From assembly GCA_019359215.1 (NCBI GenBank), contig JAHHHS010000038.1:1-64000 (forward strand): a DNA stretch of 64,000 bases, read 5' to 3'. Under the pieces are notes generated by a model. The model was not told the DNA's origin and made no database searches. It saw only the letters and a program-made list of their open reading frames with translations. The stretch is from Nostoc indistinguendum CM1-VF10. Its GTDB lineage: Bacteria > Cyanobacteriota > Cyanobacteriia > Cyanobacteriales > Nostocaceae. The position numbers and the translations under genes are program-made. This document shows, piece by piece, positions 57,289-64,000 of this stretch; position 1 is the first letter of the stretch, and the number at the start of each line of letters is the position of its first letter.

Positions 57289-58494
57289 ATGAAAATTTCA
57301 GGTAAAGCCACGTTAGAAGGAACAAAAAATTACCGAGATAAGCATATTGAAAAATGTGCGCCAGATCATTTCAGGACAAATAATGAACTAATTGCTAGTT
57401 CTATTGGCCTTGGCACTTATCTTGGTCAAGTTGATGAAGAAACTAATCATCAAGTTACCCAAGCCATAATTGAATGCGTTAAGCAAGGGATAAACTTAAT
57501 TGATTCAGCAATTATTTATCGTGGACAGCAAGGAGAACGTAGTATAGGGAAAGCATTAAGATATCTTATAGGATCAGGATACATATCGAGAAACGAATTA
57601 ATTATCTGTACTAAAGGTGGTTTTATTACTGAAGAAAAAACAGAATATCTAAATTGGTTTAGCCAGCATTACATTGAGAACAACGATTCTCAAGTCAACA
57701 CAACCGACTTGGTACACAATTCCCACTGTATACACCCAGAATATTTACAAGACCAAATTAATTTAAGTTTAGATAATTTGGGTGTGGAAACAATAGACGT
57801 TTATTACATTCATAATCCCGAAACACAGCTTTTAGAAATTTCGCCAGATGTTTTTTACAAACGCTTGTACGCAGCATTTGAAGTGTTAGAATCAGCAGTT
57901 GAAGCTGGTAAAATCGCTGCTTATGGTATTGCTACTTGGGATGGTTTACGCGTACCTCCAAATAACGCTCAACATTTAGATTTAGCAAAGATAAAATCAA
58001 TAGCTGCTGAAGTAGTTGTTAACAAAAATGATAAATTTCGTTATATTGAATTTCCTTTGAATATGGGTATGCCAGAAGCTTTAATTGCTCCTACTCAAAA
58101 TGTTGCAGGAGAGCTATTTACAGTTTTAGAAGCTGCTAATAGTTTAGGGTTAACTTCCATAGCTAGTGCTTCTTTATATCAAGCACGAGTTATAGGTAGA
58201 ATACCTGAAAGTGTTGTTAATGCTATTGGCGAAAATTTTAATTCTGATTCTCAACGTGCACTACAATATACTCGCAGCGCACCCGGATTGCTCTCTGCAC
58301 TTGTAGGTATGAAGAAGTTAGAACATATAGATGAAAATTTGAAAACTAAGCTTTATCCATCTTTAACAAGAGAAAAAATTCAAGAGGTGACTTATAAAAT
58401 TGTAGAAGTTTTAAAATCTATGCAATTGATTAATGAAAATTGCAATTATGATATAGTCCGTTTATCCTCGGAAACCAATGTTTTTACTGGATAA
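57289..58494 (+). CDS. Aldo/keto reductase
   Basis: 401 residues, longer than the usual 300-340. Family catalytic residues are visible: the Asp-Tyr pair in NLIDSAIIYRGQQGERSIG, the Lys in IICTKGGF, and the His in DVYYIHNPETQ. It uses NADPH to reduce an aldehyde or ketone. It lies 48 bases after the terminal NRPS with its reductase domain, so the natural guess is reduction of the released C-terminal aldehyde to an alcohol. That substrate is inferred. A membership closer to plant-type or sugar-type AKRs cannot be decided by eye. Confidence 0.85.
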   Translation: MKISGKATLEGTKNYRDKHIEKCAPDHFRTNNELIASSIGLGTYLGQVDEETNHQVTQAIIECVKQGINLIDSAIIYRGQQGERSIGKALRYLIGSGYISRNELIICTKGGFITEEKTEYLNWFSQHYIENNDSQVNTTDLVHNSHCIHPEYLQDQINLSLDNLGVETIDVYYIHNPETQLLEISPDVFYKRLYAAFEVLESAVEAGKIAAYGIATWDGLRVPPNNAQHLDLAKIKSIAAEVVVNKNDKFRYIEFPLNMGMPEALIAPTQNVAGELFTVLEAANSLGLTSIASASLYQARVIGRIPESVVNAIGENFNSDSQRALQYTRSAPGLLSALVGMKKLEHIDENLKTKLYPSLTREKIQEVTYKIVEVLKSMQLINENCNYDIVRLSSETNVFTG

Positions 58495-58545
58495 AATCTG
58501 AATTGCAAACAAAAAATTCTGGATAAAATCGTAAGGTAGTTAAAA

Positions 58546-58770
58546 ATGAGTAGAGAAAATACTGAAGATACAACTATTTATAAAGTTGTAGTCAATCATG
58601 AAGAACAATATTCTATTTGGCCTGTTGAGCGAGAAAATGCTCTCGGCTGGAGAGATGCAGGTAAAAGTGGACTAAAAGCAGAATGTCTAGAATACATTAA
58701 AGAAGTGTGGACTGATATGAGACCTCTAAGTTTAAGAAAGAAGATGGAGGTAACATCTACTAAAAATTAA
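58546..58770 (+). CDS. MbtH-like protein
   Basis: 74 residues, the usual size. It has the family pattern: N-H-E-E-Q-Y-S-I-W-P, then GWRDAGKSG, CLEYIKEVWTDMRP. MbtH-like proteins bind NRPS adenylation domains and are needed for solubility and activity of many of them. It is the last + strand gene of the operon and the only MbtH in the window, so it probably serves several of the seven A domains. An AGG ribosome site lies just upstream, and a strong hairpin follows at 58796. Confidence 0.95.
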   Translation: MSRENTEDTTIYKVVVNHEEQYSIWPVERENALGWRDAGKSGLKAECLEYIKEVWTDMRPLSLRKKMEVTSTKN

Positions 58771-58795
58771 GCATAAATTAGTTCTCGATTGCTAT

Positions 58796-58822
58796 TTGTA
58801 GAGAAGTTAAACTTCTCTACAA
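58796..58822. terminator. Terminator hairpin after the biosynthetic operon
   Basis: TTGTAGAGAAGTT and AACTTCTCTACAA form a perfect 13-bp inverted repeat around one base, followed by TAATTTTATTT. It sits 26 bases after the MbtH stop and before a convergent gene, so it may serve both strands. The same type of palindrome is also a dispersed repeat in Nostocales (general knowledge). Confidence 0.7.
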
Positions 58823-58884
58823 TAATTTTATTTAGGAAATAGTAGAGCAAATTCAAATTACGATCGCACCTGCGGAATCTGGGT

Positions 58885-59311
58885 TTAAAGGATTAGAACT
58901 AAAGTTCCCATAGTTACTAAACTGCTTCCTAATATTATTTTCCAGTTTAAAGGTTCTCCCAGAAAAATAACCGAAAACAATAAAACTAATACTAAGCTTG
59001 ATTTATCAATTGGTGCAACAAGGGAAGCTTTTCCTGCTTGCAAAGCTTGGAAGTAAAAAATCCATGATAACCCTGTAGATACTCCAGATAATAATAAGAA
59101 AATTATCGTTTTTTGAGGAATAGCTAAGAGACTAACTACATTTCCTTGAAAAAATACTATTCCCCAAGCAACTACTAAGATAACAACAGCTCGGATTGCT
59201 GTTGCTAAATTAGAGTTGACATTTTCTACCCCAATTTTGGCAAAGATAGTTGTCAATGCTGCAAAGCCAGCCGAAAGTAGTGCATATATCCGTTATGGTG
59301 TTGTTCTCCAT
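58885..59311 (-). pseudogene. EamA/DMT-family transporter, frameshifted near its start
   Basis: The intact part (59256-58885) encodes about four hydrophobic segments ending in ILGSSLVTMGTLVLIL, like the short (about 140-residue) single-domain EamA proteins. The natural start appears to be ATG 59311, with GGAGG at 59316-59320 four bases upstream, reading MENNTIT. Within about eight codons the conserved sequence (YALLSAGFAALTTIFAK) is in another frame, so one base has been lost or gained around 59288-59296. A TTG at 59256 could start a shortened protein lacking the first segment. Otherwise the gene is dead. Substrate unknown. Confidence 0.7.
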
Positions 59312-59407
59312 CTTGCCTCCTGGTTCATTAATAAATTACTGGCTGCAAATTGCGCTCGCTCAAAAAAAGTACAGTTTTTGGGCGATCGCAAGCGCTAAAA
59401 ATTGGCC

Positions 59408-61525
59408 TTAGAATATTTTACGTTCTTCTAGATGGGCAAGAATATCAGAGCGATCACGCCACACAGTCCGCAACTTTTTGTTAGCAAACATCTGTAACTG
59501 ATCGCCAATGTGGGGCGATCCAGGTTGAGATGCATTACCGTAGCTGGTGAGTGCCATTGCTCGTACAGGGTTAGAAAATTCAATTGCAGCTACATAGGAA
59601 TCACCTCCAACAGCTTGGAACTGACCATTTTCTCCGGGAGCAGACTCTAGTACCCGAAAAATTCCCAGGTCGTCATCTCCACCATTACCAGGCAAATCCA
59701 CATCACCCAACCGTAGCCGAAAAACCTGGCCCCACGGGACATCAAGCGCCCCATAAGTCTTTTCTACCTCTGCTGCAACTGCTTGCAGAGTTGCAACTGC
59801 ATTTTCAGGATTAGCTAAACCATCCGGTGTAGTGCGTGGAGAATTTTCGTTCCAAGGTTTGCTAAACGCTTTATCTAAGTCCATCTGTTGTACCCAAAAG
59901 GCAAATAATACGGCTCCTCGACTATCTGCATTGGCTTGCCGATCCCAGGCTTCTAAGACATTAGCTGCTTTTTGCCCTAAGTCCTGACCATATTTACGTG
60001 CAGCTGGAATTAAATCATCCAAAATCCGATCAGCCAGTTCGATACGGGTAGAGTGCTTGTATGCAACCATTTCATCAAAAGAAATTTTGTCATCCTCAGC
60101 CAACATCCTTACAGAACGTTGGGAGCGGAAATCCATGAAACGAGGTGCCATGTAAGGTGGGTAATCATCTGCTTTAATGGCGGCTGGAAATGTAGTTGTC
60201 CAAGGTGGGTCATTGGTATTTTGCAACCATCCGCTCTTCGGGTCAACTATGCGCGGTAAATCTTTGTAAGGATGAATTTTTGTCCACAAGGTTTTAGATG
60301 TATTTCCTGGGATTATGCCTTCCCAGTATGCAAAATCACCACTAGACCGCACTGGAACTTGACCGTTGAATAGGTGCATAATATGCCCTTCTCGATCTGC
60401 ATACATCACCGTAAACATTGGCAATTGCAAACGCTGGAGTGTCTTTTCAAACTGGGCAAGATTTTTTGATCGTGCCATATCCCACCACTGCTGGAGTACA
60501 CCTGGTCGGTCAAGACCTGCAACTCTCAGCGCCACGGCTTTACCATTTTTCTCTGCTACCACTGGCCCGTGGACAGAACTTTTCACTACTAATGGTTGCT
60601 CTTGCAAGGAGCCATCTTTCTGCTTCACCTTTAAGGAGAGGGTTTTCGTCTGAAAGTTACGAACTTTGTCATCAAAGCGGTATCCATTACCTGCCAGTGT
60701 GAGTTCATAAACATCCCAACCATCATAAGTATTAACGGTGTGAGTCCAACCTAAGTTGTTGTTAAAGGCGATCGCTAATACGGGAATACCTACAAGTGTT
60801 GCCCCATAAGCATCAATTCCGGGTGCGGTGATTTGGGCTTCATACCACAAAAATAAATCTGACCAAGGTAGGTGTGGGTTTGCTAACAACATGGCATTCC
60901 CATCGGCAGAATGACTTGGTGCGATCGCCCAACCATTAGATCCTGCTTGCAACTTTTCTTTGCTCAGGTCTAATACTTGCTCTGGATTAACCACAAAGGT
61001 GAAATTGAGTACCCGATGTAAGTGAGCCATGACATCTTCTGCCTTGACTGGTAGCACCGCCTCAACTTGATCGTCAATTAACTTCGGATTTTGTTTTGCA
61101 TAAGCATTGATCCCAGCAGCAAAAGTATCGAGATAACTACGAAAAGTTGGACTCTGAGCTTTGTACCAAATACTAGCGCGTTCTGGTACTCCCACAGTTT
61201 GTACCCAACGATCTGAATCTAGATATTCCTCTCCCCAATATTCGGCTGCGCGTCCCCGTGCTTGACCATAGAGACGCAAAAGTAAATCTCCATGACTTTG
61301 CATTTGTGCCCAACCAAAGGCATAAAATGCACTCTGGTTATCTTTGCCGTAAATGTGCGGCACACCGTATGTATCCCATAATATCTCTGTGGATTTTGTT
61401 GGTACAGCCATAGTGCGGCTTCCGACAAACAAAACCAGTATCAAGCTGAGTATTAAGGGTAAAACGCGTATTGATTTTCTTTTGTAAACCTTAAGTAAAC
61501 TATCAACCCTCATTAACACCACCAT
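59408..61525 (-). CDS. Penicillin acylase family N-terminal-nucleophile hydrolase
   Basis: 705 residues, exported: charged start, then hydrophobic VLPLILSLILVLFVG as signal or anchor. The precursor is expected to cut itself between Gly195 and Ser196 (LQAG/SNGWAIAP), making Ser196 the catalytic N-terminus of the beta chain. Other family marks are WDTYGVPHIYGK, ANPHLPW, and NNLGWTHTVN. Family members remove acyl chains from amides: beta-lactams, acyl-homoserine lactones (AiiC of Anabaena is such an enzyme), or the fatty acid of acylated pyoverdine precursors (PvdQ). Beside an NRPS line that starts with a fatty-acyl-AMP ligase, periplasmic deacylation of the siderophore is an attractive but untested role. 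It is transcribed opposite to the operon. Confidence 0.88.
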   Translation of the reverse strand: MVVLMRVDSLLKVYKRKSIRVLPLILSLILVLFVGSRTMAVPTKSTEILWDTYGVPHIYGKDNQSAFYAFGWAQMQSHGDLLLRLYGQARGRAAEYWGEEYLDSDRWVQTVGVPERASIWYKAQSPTFRSYLDTFAAGINAYAKQNPKLIDDQVEAVLPVKAEDVMAHLHRVLNFTFVVNPEQVLDLSKEKLQAGSNGWAIAPSHSADGNAMLLANPHLPWSDLFLWYEAQITAPGIDAYGATLVGIPVLAIAFNNNLGWTHTVNTYDGWDVYELTLAGNGYRFDDKVRNFQTKTLSLKVKQKDGSLQEQPLVVKSSVHGPVVAEKNGKAVALRVAGLDRPGVLQQWWDMARSKNLAQFEKTLQRLQLPMFTVMYADREGHIMHLFNGQVPVRSSGDFAYWEGIIPGNTSKTLWTKIHPYKDLPRIVDPKSGWLQNTNDPPWTTTFPAAIKADDYPPYMAPRFMDFRSQRSVRMLAEDDKISFDEMVAYKHSTRIELADRILDDLIPAARKYGQDLGQKAANVLEAWDRQANADSRGAVLFAFWVQQMDLDKAFSKPWNENSPRTTPDGLANPENAVATLQAVAAEVEKTYGALDVPWGQVFRLRLGDVDLPGNGGDDDLGIFRVLESAPGENGQFQAVGGDSYVAAIEFSNPVRAMALTSYGNASQPGSPHIGDQLQMFANKKLRTVWRDRSDILAHLEERKIF

Positions 61526-62030
61526 TTACACATGTAACACCTGGTGACTGAAACTGCTATTGGTCAAAAGACAAGCAGGGAGAAGAGTTTTCCCTTTGCC
61601 CTGCTGCACATCTGCTAAGGAACTTCTAAATCAAAAAACATCCAACTCTTCTTGTGGGGTAGGTTAAAAACCCAGCCCGTAATTAGGGGTGGACATCTTG
61701 TCTGCCCCACAAGTAGTAGTAAATTATTTCTTGGTAATCCCTAAGAGCAGCCTCTTGGTAACAAGGTAAAGTTGCACGCAGGTGACTTTGACAAAGCAGA
61801 TTTAAGTTGATCTAACAATACCACTTTGTTGAGAAACTATATCAAAGCTATAACGGTATCCTTTATTCCGTTTAAAAAATGGGGAAAAGGCTACATGATC
61901 ATGTAATCTGTATATTTATCAAGAAATATTATCAACTCCAATGATTAAAAAGCTGTTAAATATTGAGAGTGCCCATTGAAAAAACAACTAATCAGTAGAG
62001 CGTAATATTTTCCAGTCACGGCAGAATCAA
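61526..62030. promoter_or_regulatory. Control region upstream of the FecCD permeases
   Basis: About 500 bases without a gene, between the divergent acylase and permease genes. It holds an imperfect inverted repeat (61651-61713) and GAAATATTATCA at 61923-61934, about 100 bases before the permease start, identical to 9929-9940 in the receptor control region. The remainder is AT-rich with nothing I can name. Confidence 0.4.
61651..61713. repeat. Inverted repeat CTTGTGGGG/CCCCACAAG
   Basis: CTTGTGGGG at 61651-61659 and CCCCACAAG at 61705-61713 are perfect complements 45 bases apart, with GGTTAAAAACCC-like and GGGGTGGAC segments between. It looks like a degenerate dispersed repeat of filamentous cyanobacteria rather than a terminator, since no T-run follows. 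Confidence 0.55.
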
Positions 62031-63062
62031 ATGGTAAAAGCAACTACACTCTCACCTAGAGAATTGAAAAAGCCACAAATTTCAGCCTTATTTGGTCTGC
62101 TTTTGGGACTATGTATGCTAGTAATTTGCTTGCTGTTCAGTGTGACGCTAGGTGCAGCAGAAATACCTCTAGGTAAGATTTTGAAATCTTTTATAGCCTT
62201 TGATGGTTCCTACGATCACTTAGTTATTCAGACCGTGAGATTACCGCGATCGCTAATTGCTATCCTTGTAGGTTCAGCCCTTGCTGTATCAGGAGCATTG
62301 ATGCAGGGTTTGACCCGAAACCCCTTAGCAGATCCAGGCATTTTGGGTATTGAATCGGGAGCCGCGCTCTTTGTAGTTGTGGCAACTTTTATTTTTGGTA
62401 GTTCATCCCTAGGTGTTTACGCCTTTGTAGCATTTCTGGGTGCGGGAGTAACGGCGGTATTAGTTTACATCCTTGGTTCGCTGGGACGAGGAGGAGCCAC
62501 CCCATTAAATTTGACCGTAGCAGGAGCAGCCTTAACTGCTTTGATTTCTTCCCTCACCACTGGTATCCTGATTGTCAGCCAACAAACACTTGAACAAGTC
62601 AGATTTTGGTTAGCTGGTTCATTATCTGGTCGAGATTTTAATCTCTTCTTACAATTGCTGCCTTTCGTCGGTATGGGATTAGTAGTAGCTTTTGCCCTCG
62701 GCAGACAAATTACTACTATGAGTTTAGGTGAAGATGTCGCCAGAGGCTTGGGTCAACAGACAGCTTTGGTCAAAATATTTACCGCTATCAGCGTAGTTTT
62801 ACTCGCAGGAAGTTCCGTCGCTCTTGCAGGGCCAATCGGCTTCATTGGTTTAGTAGTTCCCCATATAGTGAGATTTTACATTAAAGCCGATTATCGTTGG
62901 ATATTACCTTATTGTGCAGTTTTGGGGGCAATTTTACTCTTGGTCGCAGACATTGCCGCCCGTATATTGCTCAAACCACAGGAGTTACCTGTAGGTGTAA
63001 TGACAGCAATCGTTGGCGCTCCTTTTTTTGTATACCTGGCTAAGTCAAAGGTGAAGAAATGA
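62031..63062 (+). CDS. Iron-siderophore ABC transporter permease (FecCD type), first subunit
   Basis: 343 residues, normal for the family, with about 9-10 membrane segments. Typical phrases are VRLPRSLIAILVGSALAVSGALMQGLTRNPLADPGILGI, with the R-x-P-R and NPLA-P-LG motifs, and GFIGLVVPHIVR, the region contacting the ATPase. It forms the inner-membrane channel with the next gene. It overlaps that gene by ATGA (63059-63062). The binding protein that would feed it is at 3474, and no ATPase is within the window. Confidence 0.93.
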   Translation: MVKATTLSPRELKKPQISALFGLLLGLCMLVICLLFSVTLGAAEIPLGKILKSFIAFDGSYDHLVIQTVRLPRSLIAILVGSALAVSGALMQGLTRNPLADPGILGIESGAALFVVVATFIFGSSSLGVYAFVAFLGAGVTAVLVYILGSLGRGGATPLNLTVAGAALTALISSLTTGILIVSQQTLEQVRFWLAGSLSGRDFNLFLQLLPFVGMGLVVAFALGRQITTMSLGEDVARGLGQQTALVKIFTAISVVLLAGSSVALAGPIGFIGLVVPHIVRFYIKADYRWILPYCAVLGAILLLVADIAARILLKPQELPVGVMTAIVGAPFFVYLAKSKVKK

Positions 63063-64000
63063 AGGTTGATTGGCTTGTCATTCGTTCCCAAGCGATATCT
63101 TTCCGCATCAAGCGACGTGTACCAGTCATACTGTTATGTTTGGCAGTAGTGATCGCAGTGGCGATGGTGATGAATGTAGGGCGGGGTGAATATCCAATCT
63201 CGCCTTTGGATATCGTGAAAACTATATTGGGTTTAGATACGGGAAACCCAGACCATTCATTCGTGATTCAGAATCTCCGTCTACCCCGCACCCTGGTAGC
63301 TTTTATGGTCGGAATGGCGCTGGCAATTTCTGGGACTATCTTTCAAGGGTTGACACGCAATCCCTTGGCAAACCCCGGTATTATCGGCATCAATGCTGGG
63401 GCGAGTCTGGCGGCAGTTGTAGTAATTGTACTATTTCCATCAGCACCAATTTATACTTTACCCCTATCAGCCTTTGCTGGTGCTTTGCTAATGGCGATTT
63501 TAATTTACTCGCTGGCTTGGAATAACGGTAGTTCACCGATTCTATTAATTTTAATGGGTATCGGCTTGTCTGCGATCACAAGTGCCATAACCAGCTTGAT
63601 GATTACTTTTGGAGAGATTAATGACGTTAGTAATGCTTTGGTTTGGTTGGCTGGGAGCGTTTACGGCCGTACATGGGAGCAAGTTTTTTCTTTATTACCT
63701 TGGTTAATTGTTTTTGTGCCTATGGCTTTGACACTAGCAAGGCATTTGAACGCCTTGAACCTGGGAGATGATGTCGCCAAAAGTCTAGGTAGTCAGGTGG
63801 AATGGCAACGTGGTTTGCTCATAGTGGTAGGTGTAGCCTTAGCTGGTTCAGGAGTCGCCACCGCCGGAAATATTGGTTTTATTGGTTTAATCGCACCCCA
63901 TGTAGGACGACAGTTAGTAGGTGCAACTCATGAAGCCTTGATTCCTACTTCCGCACTCTTGGGAGGAGCGATTGTTGTCATGGCAGACTTGCTAGGAAGA
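63059..64000 (+). CDS. Iron-siderophore ABC transporter permease (FecCD type), second subunit, cut by the window end
   Basis: Starts at ATG 63059, overlapping the stop of the first permease, and runs open to the last base (314 codons). The start reads MKVDWLVIRSQAISFRIKRR, followed by a membrane segment. Later come LRLPRTLVAFMVG, FQGLTRNPLANPGIIGINAG, GSVYGRTWEQVF and GNIGFIGLIAPHVGR, all FecCD hallmarks. About 30-40 C-terminal residues are missing. An ATP-binding subunit is expected directly downstream. Confidence 0.93.
   Translation, partial: MKVDWLVIRSQAISFRIKRRVPVILLCLAVVIAVAMVMNVGRGEYPISPLDIVKTILGLDTGNPDHSFVIQNLRLPRTLVAFMVGMALAISGTIFQGLTRNPLANPGIIGINAGASLAAVVVIVLFPSAPIYTLPLSAFAGALLMAILIYSLAWNNGSSPILLILMGIGLSAITSAITSLMITFGEINDVSNALVWLAGSVYGRTWEQVFSLLPWLIVFVPMALTLARHLNALNLGDDVAKSLGSQVEWQRGLLIVVGVALAGSGVATAGNIGFIGLIAPHVGRQLVGATHEALIPTSALLGGAIVVMADLLGR

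Noticed and set aside
10382..58770. Hydroxamate, catecholate or anachelin-type siderophore
   Set aside because: No ornithine/lysine N-monooxygenase, no salicylate or dihydroxybenzoate synthesis genes and no tyrosine-modifying enzymes for the anachelin chromophore are seen. Three 2-oxoglutarate oxygenases point to beta-hydroxy acid ligands instead.
58796..58822. Attachment or recombination site
   Set aside because: The perfect hairpin after the operon followed by a T-rich stretch is better explained as a terminator or a dispersed palindrome.
59216..59398. Small + strand open frame next to the EamA-type gene
   Set aside because: It overlaps the - strand EamA start region and its composition is that of the antisense strand.
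60053..60702. Several + strand open frames inside the acylase gene
   Set aside because: Shadow frames with no family features; the - strand acylase frame is clear.

Overview
The window looks like chromosome of a filamentous cyanobacterium, probably Nostocales (Nostoc/Anabaena/Calothrix group). The grounds are AT-rich DNA with repeated GCGATCGC (HIP1) octamers, a pentapeptide-repeat protein, an AMIN-domain TonB receptor, small palindromic insertion elements, and PKS/NRPS proteins of cyanobacterial type. I could run no database search, so family calls rest on motifs I read in the translations.

Layout. 1-3450 is a decayed border: a SNF2-helicase-associated pseudogene split by a MITE-like insertion, a second palindromic element, a pentapeptide-repeat gene with an in-frame stop, and an IS66-type transposase remnant. 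3474-6838 (+) holds a periplasmic ferri-siderophore binding protein, an FhuF-like 2Fe-2S ferric reductase and an EntS-like MFS exporter. 7092-9722 (-) is a TonB-dependent siderophore receptor. 10382-58770 (+) is a roughly 48-kb hybrid NRPS/PKS cluster. After it come a frameshifted EamA-type gene and a penicillin-acylase-family enzyme (both -), then two FecCD-type permeases (+), the second cut by the window end.

Assembly line as read: FAAL-ACP-C-A(Ser)-T | TauD-like oxygenase | KS-AT-KR-T-E | broken O-methyltransferase | C-A(Ser)-T-E | C-T-C-TauD | interface-A(Asp)-T-C-A(Thr)-T | C-A(Lys/Orn?)-T | KS-AT-KR-T | C | TauD | interface-A(Asn-like)-T | C-A(Orn-like)-T-reductase | aldo/keto reductase | MbtH. 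The bracketed amino acids are inferred by hand from specificity-code residues. The inferred product is an N-acylated peptide-polyketide with two beta-hydroxylated Asp/Asn-type residues as iron ligands, two serines (one likely D), a Thr, basic residues, two malonate-derived units and a reductively released C-terminus. This resembles the beta-hydroxyaspartate lipopeptide siderophores of cyanobacteria (cyanochelin type). No catechol/salicylate synthase and no ornithine N-monooxygenase is present.

How the genes work together. The NRPS/PKS proteins build the siderophore and the MFS protein probably exports it. The TonB receptor, binding protein and FecCD permeases would bring the iron complex back, and the FhuF-like protein would release iron by reduction. 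The penicillin-acylase-type enzyme could remove the acyl starter in the periplasm, as PvdQ does for pyoverdine, but this is inference. The most unusual points are two beta-hydroxylation cassettes of the same plan, one fused and one split; a T-E didomain with eroded catalytic motifs attached to a PKS module; an NRPS module without an A domain; and several freshly broken genes.
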